The notes: generated from the letters alone by a model not told the origin. 64,000 bases of DNA from Formicarius rufipectus (GCA_013399695.1 VXAU01002071.1:1248362-1312361), one strand, 5' to 3'; numbered from the stretch's first letter, positions 9,301 through 19,621 are shown. Numbers and translations are program-made.

Positions 9301-12300
9301 GTTTGAGAGAGGTCAGATTTCAAAGTCACTTCTCCACTAATTGATCAGTTTGATAAACTTCAGAGCTTTGGTTTACTCCAAATTTGAGTAAATTACTCTG
9401 CCAGTAAACAAAAGTGCTTGGTCCATCTCCTGTCACTGCATTTGTTACTCAGCTTTGTATAAACTTGTAAAAAGTTGTGTTGGGGTTGTCATTCCTGTTT
9501 TAACATTGCTGATCTGGTGGGGTTTTGCCACCTTAGTGGTCACTGTTCTTGAGCTGAGTCTTGAGTAAAGGATCAAATAGTTAATTTATGTGGTTTATTT
9601 AATAAAGAAGTTGGGTTGGGGGTTTATTTGAGGGGATGGGGTGGTATAGACCTGTGGATGAAAGCAATGCCATTTCTGCAAAAAAATTTGATGCTTTTTT
9701 GGGAGCTGGAGATAGATGATCTTTATCACTCTGATACCACTTTTTTTTTTTTTTAATTCTTCCTGAAGTGCTTGTGGTAGTTGTGGTGCTTCTGGCAGCC
9801 TTCTGGGCCTACAAGAAATTCTTTTCACAAAATGGGTGAGTAAGCTTCCTTTTTTATTTATTGTTATTACTGCAAATTTCCAAGTGACTGTACAAAAGCT
9901 GTGCTGATGTGTGAGTTTCTTGAGCTTTATCTGCCCTTTCTTGTTCCAGTGCCTGATTGTGTCTGAGCTTCTTACAGCAGCTGATGGAAGCTAAAGCCTA
10001 ACAGTATATTTGACTTTGTTGTTCAGCTAAGGTGCTAATTAACACTTGCACTGATTTCAAGGAGGGAAAACCTCTGTTCTTAACCTTGTGTTTGGCGTAT
10101 GTACTCTTGCCAAGGAAAGTACTTTTGTCATCTGCTAAAAACATGGCAGTTTACCTCTTAAAACCAGGGCTAGCATTGGTTGTGTGGGCTTGTGCTGCTA
10201 GAAGGTTTTCAGGTATTTTTTTTTTCCTGCAGCAGTGGTGTTGGTGTCCTTATGTTAAAGACTTGCAAAATTAACTGTAAATATTAGATTCATACATAAG
10301 TAATCATGTTGTGTTTTTAATGAGGCACATAGGGTGTTTTGAACTTTTATCTTCAAAACAACTGGGGTTTTTGTGCTTTTTCATGGAGGGATGACAGGAG
10401 ATTTAAATGCCTTTTTGTGCATTACTTCCTGCTGTAATGTCTTATTCTTATCTTGAAGAAAGTCTTTTTTGTTGGAGAAATAGTTTGTAGCATGCAAAAC
10501 ACTGAAAATTCAGAGCAAGTCAGGTGGTACACGTGGATTGTTAGGATAAGCATCTCATCAAAGCTGATTGCCCCCTAACAAAATCTGTTGGAATGTGTGT
10601 AGCAAAGGAGAAGAGATCCTTTAAATGAGGAAACCAGAGGAAATATTCCTGTGGTTCATATTTGTAGTGAAGTACACCCAGAGTACTTGGAAGAACCCTG
10701 AAGGCCATTTATATGCAGGGGTGTTTTAGCCTTAGTACCTTCTCTGGAGGCAGTTCAGGATCATTACAGGGGCAGGGTGACAGTGTTGCTGCTGAGGAAT
10801 TCAGTGCTTTGAGCCATTGCCTTTCATCCATGACTCGGGTATTCCTCAGTTTGGATGGGCCACAAGAGTACAGGGCAGTTCACTGTAGTAGGGCAGCACT
10901 TTCTGTCTTCATCTGAGGAGAGACTTCTCAGGGTGTAGAAAGGAGCAGAGATCTAAAGTAACATCATACAAAATGAAAGAACATTCTGTTTCTGATTATT
11001 TTGCAGCATTTTAAAGCCTTATTGTGCTTGGTGCTTTTCCTTCATCTTTCTTGCTGTGAGCATCTGACTGTTAAACCTCTGTCTTGCCGGAAAACCCTGA
11101 TCTAATCTCCTTTCATTAAGGCCTCGATCTCCCTCTTCAGTTTTCCTAGTTCCTGATGTAGCTGAGCCTTTTTGAACTGTTGTGCTTCCACCCCCTCCTT
11201 GCTGGTTTGTAGGCTTCAAATGACAAATCTTTCCTTGCCCTCTCTCTTACGTGTTTAATCTGCCAGTTTTATGGGACATTCAATTAGACCTTTTTCCCCT
11301 TCTGCTGTTCAGCTCGTACACAGTTGATGAGAGTTGCAAGGAAACATGTATTTTAAAAACTAAGGTCCCAGCCGAGATGGAAGACATGAATTAATTGAAT
11401 CTTTGAAAGGTATATACTTTCCATTTCATTTGGACTTTTGCAGTGAAGCTTAAGTGTCTTTTTATTGTTTACTTGAAATTTCAGAAGTGTGGAATCCAAC
11501 TAGCTGTGAACCTTGGCTTCCTATAGTAAAGAATGTCATAACCTTTCATTCATTTTGGGAGAATAGACTATAATATATAAAGAGTTATCATTCAGTAGTG
11601 TAAACAATAGCTTCCAGTGATTGCATATCACATTTCTTAGTGTTGGGTTGTCTTTGAAGAATGAGTAACGCATTGCATACTTAGTAGAATGTTCGCACCC
11701 ACTTCAGTAATGTGAAATGGATTCCAGTGCTGTGTTACTTTTCTTAACTTGTAGTATAATTCCCTATAGTTTAAAAGACCACTGAAACTGCAAACCACAT
11801 TTGGACACTAAAATTCTGAAGGTATTTGTGCATCCCTTCAGAGAAAACCAGATCACATGTCTCAGAATTATTTATTCATCTGCATTGTCACTTTCTAGGA
11901 GAAAAGTAAATCTAAATGAAGGTTCTGATTCTTTAAACCTTATAAAAAGGTGATTTCTTTCTCAAACTCAGAGTTCTGTAGCCCGGAAAAGGATCAAAAT
12001 ATAGTTGCTTGTTTGCAGTTGATTTCCTCTCCTGTATTTTAAACTAGTGCTTAGTCCAGTGGTGAGATGCATGTGATGATGATTGGGGTTGCTCTTGGAG
12101 CAGGTCAAAGGAACTCTTTCAAAGTGTAACTCTTCAAACCTTTTTCCAGCAGCACAGATTTAAGACAGAGCAGCTTAGTTTGAATGTTCCACATCAGTAT
12201 TTTGGCATTACAACTTAAGAGAGTTTGCACTACAAATACTTTTTTAAACCAGTATCTTCTGTGCAACTTTTCTCTATTGCACAAGTTTTGAGAGGGTGAT

Positions 12301-13265
12301 GGGTTTTTATGTCTCTTACTCAAACTTAATGCCAAGGTCTGCTCACATGCACAGTCTTGATTTTATTGACTTGTAAAGGACAAGTTGACTTTACAGGTTT
12401 TTTTTAATACTGAGATGGCATATATGAAGATTAAGGTTGGAGTTTATTCCAGAATAATGTATGGATTGAGAAATAACATCTTTACCTTTGAAGTTAGTTT
12501 GGCTTGTTTTCGGAGTGAAAAAAGGGAATAGAGTAGAACAGAGTTCTCCATTCCAGTCTTGCCTTTACATGTGAAAATAAGAGAAATTCCTGGTCTGTTA
12601 TGTGAAAACCCTGTTAAGTCCTGAGTTTTTCTTATGTAGAACTTCATAGAGTCTTGGAATAATAGTACAGAGGTTTGGTGTGGGTGGATTTTTTTGGTAA
12701 AGCAAAACAGGAGTTACTCAAGATCTTGAAACATATATAAGAATGTTACTGTGAACTTTAATTCATGCATGTTTAAGTATTGTAAAGTTGCTGCTAGTGG
12801 ACTGCAGAATCAAGGTTCTCACCAACTAATAGTTTCTGCTTAGAAAATATGTACTAAACAACATCCTGTATTTAAAATAAATGACAAGGTGTGCAGCTGA
12901 TGTGGTCAGTTATGAATCCTGTAACTGTTCTGTTGTTAGTTTTTGATAATATTCAGACATGGCCTGTTCCTCACTTGAAATGATCCATTTGGATCAAATG
13001 TTTTCTTCTACTCCTTGGGTTGTCCTTAACAGTTGAGTAGATGAATGAAGCAAAAATCTCCTCAGTCCAGCAGCTGCTTAGTAAGGAGAGGACATGACTG
13101 TTTCACAACCTTACCTGTTGATTTAATGACAAAACTAAGGATGTGCTTTCAGTATAAATGTAAAACCTATTGAAATGCAAAATCTCTGATTTGACTTGTT
13201 TTTCTGTTTGTAGGAAACGTGACAGCACTCCCTGTACTGCCGAATATAAGATCTGTAAAGCATGA
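3229..13265 (+). CDS. CD46: CD46-like membrane complement regulator (complete, 12 coding exons)
   Basis: The product is a type I membrane protein expected to bind C3b/C4b and act as a cofactor for factor I on self cells. Exons are 3229-3310, 4775-4966, 5170-5263, 5745-5830, 6165-6368, 7082-7264, 8188-8367, 8469-8756, 9081-9107, 9769-9835, then 11313-11394 (tail 1) or 13214-13265 (tail 2). Both versions stay in frame and give 494 or 484 residues. CCP1-4 align with mammalian CD46 CCP1-4: CCP3 has DPFSLIG, CCP4 has KISGFG and ENSTWSPP, and CCP2 is split over two exons as in mammals. Differences are a fifth CCP and a degenerate sixth one fused to the STP repeat. CD34 and miR-29 lie downstream as in mammals. 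Chicken CREM-type names may apply; I chose CD46 on CCP3/CCP4, tail and synteny. An in-frame ATG at 3172 would add 19 residues, but 3229 gives a clean signal peptide. Confidence 0.85.
3577..3885 (-). mobile_element. CR1 LINE fragment in intron 1
   Basis: Reverse-strand CR1 3' end of about 300 bp. It begins at the 3' terminus (ATGGAACGGTTTGGGTGGG) and runs through the CACCCCCTGCCATGGGCAGG and CCAACCTGGCCTGGGACAC blocks. It accounts for several ORFs in this interval. The rest of intron 1 (3311-3576 and 3886-4774) shows nothing I recognise; one unresolved N is at 3399. Confidence 0.85.
4775..4966 (+). CDS. CD46: CD46-like exon 2: CCP1
   Basis: One complete CCP/Sushi module from TCGPPPRLQY to EKFC, with four cysteines and the late W (LQWSPTEKFC). 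The acceptor is CTGTCCCAG and the donor ACAG|GTAATC, phase 1 at both ends. Confidence 0.9.
5170..5263 (+). CDS. CD46: CD46-like exon 3: first half of CCP2
   Basis: Encodes ERRCKYPVLEHGMVDI through TFSCQEG, cysteines 1 and 2 of the module. The donor GG|GTAAGT is in phase 2, so the module is completed by the next exon. The same CCP2 split is known in mammalian CD46. Confidence 0.9.
5745..5830 (+). CDS. CD46: CD46-like exon 4: second half of CCP2
   Basis: Encodes YRLLGRNQISCVIK through VDWDAEVPFCE, with cysteines 3 and 4 and the conserved W. The acceptor is CCTATTTAG and the donor T|GTAAGT. The 480-base intron before it shows nothing else. Confidence 0.9.
6165..6368 (+). CDS. CD46: CD46-like exon 5: CCP3
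   Basis: Encodes IPCDSPPSIANGHH through VWSGPPPQCR with four cysteines. The long loop EGTDPFSLIGSDTIYC is the CD46 CCP3 signature and the strongest single argument for CD46 orthology. The donor is AGAG|GTGGGT. Confidence 0.92.
7082..7264 (+). CDS. CD46: CD46-like exon 6: CCP4
   Basis: Encodes VVKCKDPEVKNGKKISGFGH through ENSTWSPPEPTCKK. It has four cysteines and an N-glycosylation sequon (NST) at the same place as in mammalian CCP4. The donor is AAAG|GTAAGT. The intron before it (6369-7081) and the one after (7265-8187) hold nothing I can call. Confidence 0.92.
8188..8367 (+). CDS. CD46: CD46-like exon 7: CCP5 with extra cysteines
   Basis: Encodes GDCDAPEVTNGAVIRV through KTWSYFANCA. The four module cysteines are DC, IKC, VVC and ANC. 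A fifth (NAHC) sits just after cysteine 2, and a further cysteine forms at the exon junction (ANCAC). Mammalian CD46 has no CCP5. The donor is T|GTGAGT, phase 1. Confidence 0.88.
8469..8756 (+). CDS. CD46: CD46-like exon 8: STP repeat fused to a degenerate CCP6
   Basis: The exon opens with GPESP, then five tandem 8-residue units (GSTPGKTS, GSTPGTTS, GSTPGIGS, GSTPSIGS, GSTPVISY), a likely O-glycosylated stalk. It runs without a break into YGRVVVGQKPSYFVGDC, ITIECYAGYTLHG and NQWAPGVPTCQL, clearly a CCP. Its cysteine 1 is absent (replaced by the STP end) and cysteine 3 is a tyrosine (EIQYMG), while cysteines 2 and 4 remain. An extra cysteine (GDC) precedes cysteine 2. Since CCPs pair C1-C3 and C2-C4, one whole disulphide is gone. 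The donor is CTGA|GTAAGT. Confidence 0.88.
8486..8605 (+). repeat. In-frame 24-bp coding minisatellite (5 copies)
   Basis: Five contiguous 24-bp units start at 8486, 8510, 8534, 8558 and 8582 and encode GSTPxxxS. Units 1-4 differ at few positions and unit 5 is more diverged. Because 24 is a multiple of three, copy-number change would keep the reading frame. Confidence 0.9.
9081..9107 (+). CDS. CD46: CD46-like exon 9: 27-nt micro-exon, N-terminal part of the membrane segment
   Basis: The acceptor is CTGTTTTTAG and the donor G|GTAAGT. It reads SGYVIACIC, phase 1 to phase 1. Together with the next exon it builds a hydrophobic segment of about 22 residues (YVIACICVLVVVVVLLAAFW). Two cysteines lie inside the predicted membrane span. 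Confidence 0.75.
9769..9835 (+). CDS. CD46: CD46-like exon 10: transmembrane segment and basic anchor
   Basis: Encodes VLVVVVVLLAAFWAY followed by KKFFSQN. The acceptor is TTCCTGAAG after a T-run and the donor GG|GTGAGT in phase 2. Both alternative tail exons accept this phase. The 661-base intron before it shows nothing I recognise. Confidence 0.88.
11313..11409 (+). CDS. CD46: CD46-like exon 11: cytoplasmic tail 1 (CYT-1-like)
   Basis: The acceptor is TGCTGTTCAG. It encodes SYTVDESCKETCILKTKV then PAEMEDMN and stops at 11392-11394. A donor (AAAG|GTATAT) follows at 11410, so the exon is 97 nt and can be included or skipped. The start resembles mammalian CD46 CYT-1 (TYLTDETHRE): aromatic Y, then DE, then a small hydroxyl residue, then a basic residue and E at matching spacing. 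The mammalian exon is also a short skippable exon carrying its own stop. Confidence 0.75.
13214..13265 (+). CDS. CD46: CD46-like exon 12: cytoplasmic tail 2 (CYT-2-like)
   Basis: The acceptor is TTCTGTTTGTAG. Joined directly to exon 10 it encodes G-KRDSTPCTAEYKICKA and stops at 13263-13265. Mammalian CYT-2 begins K-A-D and has AEY a few residues later; here K-R-D and AEY occur in the same order. If exon 11 is included, this exon becomes 3' UTR. The introns on either side (9836-11312, 11410-13213) show no other feature. Confidence 0.7.
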
Positions 13266-15060
13266 CTGACCTTTTGGGGGGTGGGAGGGAATGTGCAGGG
13301 GCATATCCCTGTCAGAAATGGAAAACACTTGCACTTGCATTGAGTTGCTGTAGATGAGTATCTTGTGTTGTCTTGTTCTACTGGTTAACTGTAGGAGGAG
13401 ATGATTAATAGGACAAAAAGTGTGTATTCACTTCTGTAGATAGTTCCCTGTTTTTTCCTTCTGGCCCCTCATTGTCTGTGTGTGTGAAATGGTCTGTAAG
13501 GCACATACCTGAAGCATTCAGGAGTGTCTGTCTGCAGGAGTGCTGGCCGTGTCACTGTCCCAGTGCCACCTGCTGCTGCCTCCAGTGCTGCCTCTTTGCT
13601 TACAGAAGACTGTCCAGTATCACTCTCTGTTGTTTTATAGCTTTGCTGAGTCCTCAATGTCCTTGTCATTCCTTTTTGCAGTTGAGGCAGTATAAATGTT
13701 GTCTTTTGTATTCTGTAATGTGTTGCTATTAATTTCTGTAAGAGATTGGTGCCGTTGAAGGCTATCTTTATGAAACTCTCACAGTTCAAATCTTATATAT
13801 TCTACCTCTTTGTTTGCCAGAGTTGATTTCTTTATATCTAATGAATTAAAGTGTGCCTTTGTAAATCAGAGTTTTATAGCTTTTCCTTTGCTTTTAAGAA
13901 GGAAAAAAGCCATATATGTTTCTGAATTTTTTATATAATCCTGAAAAGACTACAGTGGATTTGTTGGAATAGAAAACTGGAGGTTTCTGTGGCAAAGACA
14001 TCCCCTGCCTTTGAATTTGTTGGCCTGTTACAGAAGGTATCTAATTGAAGGAACTGCTGAGAAATCAGTGGTGCCATCTCCTGTCAGGAGCACAGTGTAA
14101 GTTTCTTAGTCTGCTTGATTTTCACTGAGCCTTCCTGTCAGTTTTGGAGACCTTGTTGCTTTTCAGGATAGAAGGGATATTGTGTGGGTCCACCTTCCTT
14201 GCTTTTTCCTTGAAGTCATATATTCACATACACCTTTTCAAATCTCTCTGTAGAGACAATGATGTTAAATCAAGCTCTGTAACACTGGATTTATTATTAT
14301 ATACTTGTTTAGAAACAGAAGCCTTTCCCTGTCAGACTCACTTTCCCTGTTAAAGGAAAACCAAAGCAGTTTAGTTGTGGGACTGCAGGACTGGATGTGC
14401 TGGCAGAGGTGGTAGATGAGGTCTCCTGATAGCTCCTCACACAGCAAGTGTTTTAGTCCAGACTCTGACTCCAGGAGCTCCCTCCACAGTGTTGAGACTC
14501 ATTGCTATGTTTTCCCTTGGCTTCAGGAATCTCATTGTCAACCTACAGGCAGCTTCCAAGAACCCATTTTCCCAGTGAAACCAAATTGCCTCACTCCAGA
14601 TGCCTGAGGCAGCACTGAGACTATTCTGGCTTGCGTGTGGTGGCTTGGCATTGCTCCACTGTCATCTCCTGATTGTTGGAGTAACACAGAACTGTTCAGG
14701 GCTTTATAGGGCTTTTTGGGACAATCCCAGCAGTTGTATTGTTGGAGTTCATAATAGTCTGTGGTTTTTAAAAAGGGGCTTTGGCTCCACAGGATGACTT
14801 GCAGTTGGTGGCCTGGTTGATATCTTAGTTTGAGAATTGTTTGTAAACACTGTGTTGTGTGGCTGGGGATTGAGTGTGGGGGTCACTAGCTCAGCTTGCT
14901 TTGTGTGGCATCTGCAATGTGCTACAACACATTGAAATGCACTTAATGCTGTGCTGAAATATCTGTAAAAATTGGCTTTATTTTTGCACTTCTTTCTGGA
15001 TGTAAAGACTAGTAATGACTTGTAATTATTGCAAATAAAAATGTTATATTATTTAGCAGT
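13266..15060 (+). other. CD46: 3' UTR of the CD46-like gene
   Basis: About 1.8 kb without coding structure follows the tail 2 stop. It ends at an AATAAA (15034-15039) followed by T/G-rich DNA. Short ORFs here (for example 13472-13732 and 14600-14797) have no homology I recognise. Confidence 0.55.
15034..15039 (+). terminator. CD46: Poly(A) signal AATAAA of the CD46-like gene
   Basis: AATAAA in GCAAATAAAAATG, followed within 30-40 bases by TGTTTGTCTTTC, a typical downstream GU-rich element. Earlier ATTAAA-like hexamers (around 13847) could give shorter forms. Confidence 0.6.
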
Positions 15061-15783
15061 AAGTGTTTGTCTTTCATTCGTCATGTCCTAAGCAACTCTT
15101 TTCCCTTTATTATTAAGATGATTATTCATGGAACAAACTTTCATTAGATGGTGACTGTTGAGATTGTAGTTTGCTGTTTGTGTACAGCATTACTCAAAGG
15201 CAGCGTAGAGAATGTTATTTAATTTTCTGAGCAACTTTTTGGGGTTTTCTTTTAGAATTGCAGAAAATTCCCCAGAATCCCCCCCAAACTTTACTGTGTT
15301 CATTCTTGAAAAACTTGGTAAAAGCTTGATAGAGAAGATGCAGATTCTTGATAGAGAAAATGCAGATTCTCCTGTGGCTGTTCTGGTGGAACACTTGAGT
15401 CAGGAGCAATGCCCAGGGAGTGTTTTGGCACTTCTGTCCAGTGTGTGATAGATGCAGTCCTTAGGGAATATAGATTAGGTGTTTTTAAGTGACATTTTAA
15501 ACAGAATGTGATTATTAATTGCATGAGTTTCACACTTAAAATGTACTTAATTTTCTTGGCAAAGCAATGTGTGGAGTCAGCTGCCTTATAGAATGAAGCT
15601 TTTCAGGGTGGAATAGAAAAAATAGCTAATATGCCATACAGTTTTTTTTTTCCAGTTTGTGGTTTTGACACTCAAAATGAGTTGGTGTGGACTGCAAATG
15701 ATGCCAGACTACAAAGCTTTACACTATGAATTTTTGGGATTTCAGTGAGCACTGGTGGGATAAGCAGCTGCTTAGCAAATTTT

Positions 15784-15890
15784 CTAGTGGAAGTTGTCCC
15801 TGCCCATGGCAGGGGGTGGAATGAGATGAGCTTTAAGGTCCCTTCCAACCCAAACCATTCTGTGATTTCATTCTGTGATTCTGTGAATTT
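15784..15890 (+). mobile_element. CR1 LINE 3' end fragment
   Basis: Shows CCCTGCCCATGGCAGGGGG, then CTTTAAGGTCCCTTCCAACC, ending in repeated TTCTGTGATT. Plus-strand orientation. Confidence 0.88.
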
Positions 15891-16174
15891 GACTTAAACA
15901 CTACAAACTAATTTTTCCTAATTGTCATGAATTCTGCACTCAGGCCCACATGAATTATTTAATTTTGGAATCTGGAACTGAGAATCAGAATCATGAACGC
16001 ACAAACTCTGTGCCAAGGAAAAGGCTGCATGGAATAGAAATGTGTTGTTGCCATCTACTGGTGACACGGGTGCTGTTCTGGAAGGGGGAGTCACAAAACA
16101 GGTACAGGGTAATCTGATTTAGTGTTAAATAATGTGAAGTGTTAGTGATTGGTAGGTTATTAGTATAAATTAAA

Positions 16175-16247
16175 CCTTGCCCTTGGCAGGAGGTCGGAAC
16201 AAGATGATTTTTAAGGTCCCTTCCAAGTCAAACCATGCCGTGAATCT
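16175..16247 (+). mobile_element. Short CR1 3' end fragment
   Basis: Diverged copy of the CR1 tail: CTTGGCAGGAGGTCGGAAC, TTTTTAAGGTCCCTTCCAAG, then a decayed terminal repeat. The rest of 15060-16740 shows nothing else I can call. Confidence 0.75.
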
Positions 16248-16384
16248 ATATACTCACTTCTCAGGGCAGTGGAACTGGAGCTGGGGTCTGAAATGAAGAG
16301 TCTTGCAGCACTTGGGTATTATCCAGCAGGGAAACAGGTCATCTGTCTACCTGAGACAGAGCCCAGGAACATAAAGCACACAAT

Positions 16385-16390
16385 TTTATT
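16385..16390 (-). terminator. Candidate poly(A) signal of the miR-29 host transcript
   Basis: AATAAA on the minus strand, about 355 bases downstream of the mir-29c hairpin. In mammals the host RNA also ends shortly after mir-29c. The link is inferred from position only. Confidence 0.35.
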
Positions 16391-16744
16391 TAAAAGGAAA
16401 AAAAAAATCTGCGTAAATAACAGTTTAAGGCGAACAAATAGCACATGGAATAGAAGTGGTCGAAAGGTTGGGTGGCTGGGCTGTCACACCTGGCCCTGGC
16501 TTGCTTGAGTTGAAGAATCTTAGTTACATGTTTGAAGAGATGCTTTGCTTTCCCTGGAAGCATCCCTCCTTACTTGAGTGGGATGCTGACTGTCCTCCTT
16601 TTGTGCAGGATGCTCGGCCTGTGGTGTAACTTCAGGTCAGAGAACAGCAAACCACACGTGTTTGTGAGGCCGGGCCGTGCTTTGGATGGTGCTTATTTAT
16701 GACTTGGGGAGTGGGGGAATGAAGTTTTCCATTACTGTTGCTTT

Positions 16745-16834
16745 TCCCCCTACATCATAACCGATTTCAAATGGTGCTAGACAAAAACTGAGACTCTGAA
16801 CACCAAGAGAAATCGGTCAGCCTGTGTAAGAGAC
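16745..16834 (-). ncRNA. MIR29C: mir-29c precursor hairpin
   Basis: On the minus strand the 3' arm holds the complete 22-nt miR-29c-3p (16758-16779, seed UAGCACC at its 5' end, ending UCGGUUA). The 5' arm holds its partner (GACCGATTTCTCTTGGTG). The order of arms, the loop and the flanking CATCATGT-like base match the mammalian precursor closely, with a 2-base longer loop. miR-29 represses extracellular matrix, methyltransferase and other transcripts. It sits between CD46 and CD34 on the CD34 strand, as in mammals. Confidence 0.96.
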
Positions 16835-17093
16835 GTTTTCCTGGCTCAGAGAAGGCTCCTCTTGTAGATGGCAGCTATGGATGCTTTAGAGATGACTATT
16901 CAGTGCTCTGATCAAACGCTTCGTCCGCACAGCGATCGTCTGTTCTGAGTGTGATAAGGACAACAGGGAGGTCAAGCAAAAAATAGCTCAGCTTTGTTTC
17001 AGTGGTTGGGATGCAGGGGTGGAGAAGTGAAACATGACTAGAAGTTACCAGCAACAAACTTAATTCTAGCAAAAGGAGTGGGTGCTGTGTGTG

Positions 17094-17164
17094 ATGCCCA
17101 CGGCAGGGGGCTGGAACAAGATGATCTTTAAGGTCCCTTCCAACCCAAACCAGTCTGTGGTTCT
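17094..17164 (+). mobile_element. CR1 3' end fragment between the two miR-29 hairpins
   Basis: GATGCCCACGGCAGGGGGCT, then ATCTTTAAGGTCCCTTCCAA and a decayed tail. It would lie antisense inside the miR-29 host transcript. Confidence 0.8.
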
Positions 17165-17654
17165 CTGGCTGCTGAAGGCACTTTTGTGTTTATATTATTG
17201 CAGGGAGTTTTTGTGTTTTCGGAGCAAATCTCTGGGAGCTGTGGAGTGAGAATTCTATGGTGGTAGAGTGCACAAGCAGTGAGTGGAAATCCATTTCCTC
17301 TAAGGTAGTAAATGAAATGTTAGTCCTAGAGACTGTATAATAAATGTACTCTGCCTGACAGGATGCAAGAAGTACCATGTTGGTTTTCATGCAATTTCCA
17401 GATCACTTTACTCTGGACAAGTTGAACTCATATCCATTGTTTATTAAGTAGAAGTACATTAGAAGGAGGCTGTTCTGTTGTGGTCCTAGCTTGGGAGGGT
17501 GTACAGGGGTTGTAGAAGTGTCTAGAAATCAGATGATGTTACAAAGTGAATGACTGGCAAAAAAAATAACCTTCGGAGAAGGGGCTGGTTTAAGGAGTAG
17601 AGGCCGTTGGTGAAGGGAGCAGTGGCTTGATCTCTTCCCACGCTGTAATTCTTG

Positions 17655-17734
17655 CTCCTAGAACACTGATTTCAAATGGTGCTAGATACAAAGTGGGAAA
17701 ATCTAAGCCACCATGTGAAACCAGCTTCCAGAGG
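17655..17734 (-). ncRNA. MIR29B2: mir-29b-2 precursor hairpin
   Basis: Minus strand. The 23-nt miR-29b-3p lies at 17662-17684 (starts UAGCACC, ends AUCAGUGUU). The 5' arm contains GCTGGTTTCACATGGTGGCT, as in vertebrate mir-29b-2. It lies about 820 bp upstream of mir-29c on the same strand, so both are probably cut from one primary transcript. The 3' flank (TTCTAGGAG) also follows the mammalian sequence. Confidence 0.96.
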
Positions 17735-19621
17735 AAGACACATCTTGTGCATGGCTGCAGGCTGAGGGAGAAAATCCTTCATCTCCACTGTACCTAGAGA
17801 AAAATTCATGTATTTAATTTTATTAGACAGTAAGACAGTTAACTTTGGGTTAATTACTATGTGGACACACATTTATTTGGTGCCTTGTGAATAGTCGAGG
17901 CTGTTGTAGGAGAAATTAAATGTGATGAAATCCCCCAGCCTGGCAGTGGCTGTCGTTTCCTTTCCCAGCCAGGTGGAATGCACTGAAATTCTTACCAGCA
18001 ATAGTGATAAGTGTTTTATTTCTTTTTAGTGCAAGGCACAATGCTGATGAGCTGTGTGGGGGAAGTTTGTGTTGTACAGAAACACTTTTCCCATGCCATT
18101 GCAGAGGAAACCAGGCTCTAAACCTCATTCTGTCCAAGACAGAGTGTTCTGGCTTTCTGTCATTTACTGATCTCGGCATCACCACAGAGGACAGGACACA
18201 TCAGAATCTTTCTGTGACAAGGAAAGGAAATGTGACTGTCCTGATGGGACTTCCTCTGTCAGCTGTCCCACATGGCCTGTGAATTCTTTAAATAAGCAGG
18301 AACTTGCCAGATTTTTGTGAGACAACTTCTAAATTCTGCAGGGACAATGAAAATAAATTGGATTGAAAGTGCTTCGAGTGTGGGTCAGAATGAACAGGGA
18401 GCTTTCATAAATGTGAGTGTAGATGGTTCAGTGAAGGTTGTCGAGGAAGGAGGAGAGTCTGCAAATGAGTGGCTGGAGCTGGAATAGGTCTGAGCAGTGG
18501 TGTCCATGTCTCAGTGCAGAGGGAATGCAGGGGGCATTGTGAAGCCTGTGAACTACTACCCATATGCATAATTCAGGAGCTGCCAAGCCCTGGCCACCAC
18601 GTGTGGCCTGTGCTGGTGAAGAAGCTGATGTAAAATGCACTAAAGCATGGCAGAACTGGAGGTGGGTGTGTCACTCATTGCCCTGGGGTTTTGGCAATAC
18701 CTTGTAGTAATTTTGTAACAACAGCCAAAAACCTGCTCCAGTGCCTCCATCCTAATTCCTTCTCACAGGCAGCAGAGGAAAGGCTCCGAGAAAGGAGATG
18801 TCCTTCCAAGAAAGAGGAGTGGAGGAAGGGGAAAGAACTGTACTAGATTACTGTGTCTGGATATTTACTGTAGTTTCTAAATCCATTATCTGGGGCAGCA
18901 GGGTGAAAGACAAGTGGAAAGCAGGTTCCCTCCCCAGTGTCTGTCGTGCTGGCACAGTTAGTTATGAGGCACCTTCTGTTATCAGGTGAGATTTACTCCT
19001 GAAAAGCTGGACCAAGAGCTACTGCTGCTGAAAGGTCAGGTGCAGCACAGATCCCAGAATCACAGCAGCATCTTTGGGAAATGGGCTCAGAGTGAGGTTT
19101 CCCTTGGTTTTTATCCTGTCTCAGTAGTAAGCATTAAAAAGAAATCTTTATTAGCGTTTTCAGACACAGGCGGACTAAATGTCACTTAATTTTGTGCTGC
19201 TGAAAACAGGAGCTTCTGTTAAAAGTATGAGATTTACAGGGGCTGAACACCTACACCCACCTTCCCCTCTCCAAAGGAGACTAACCTTTCCTGGAATAGC
19301 ATGCAGCAGTTGAAGACCAATAGGTCATTTATTATTTACAGTTTTGATAAAACCAGGTTTCACTTCAGCACAATTAAGATGCTTCTGGCCCTCCTCCAGG
19401 CTACCTGAAGTTCCTCCTGTTGCCTTAACAAGCTCCCCAGAAGGTGTCAGCCCATTTTGCCAAGGTGCAGGTACACATTTTGGAAAGGATACATCTGTGC
19501 ATGCTCTCCTTCTAAAGCTAACAGCATGTTTGGTCAGGCAGAGGAGAGGAGGAAAAGAGCAGTTCAGGATGCTGTGATGCACAGCACCTGACTGGGAATA
19601 TGTACATGTGCAGGAAAGTGG

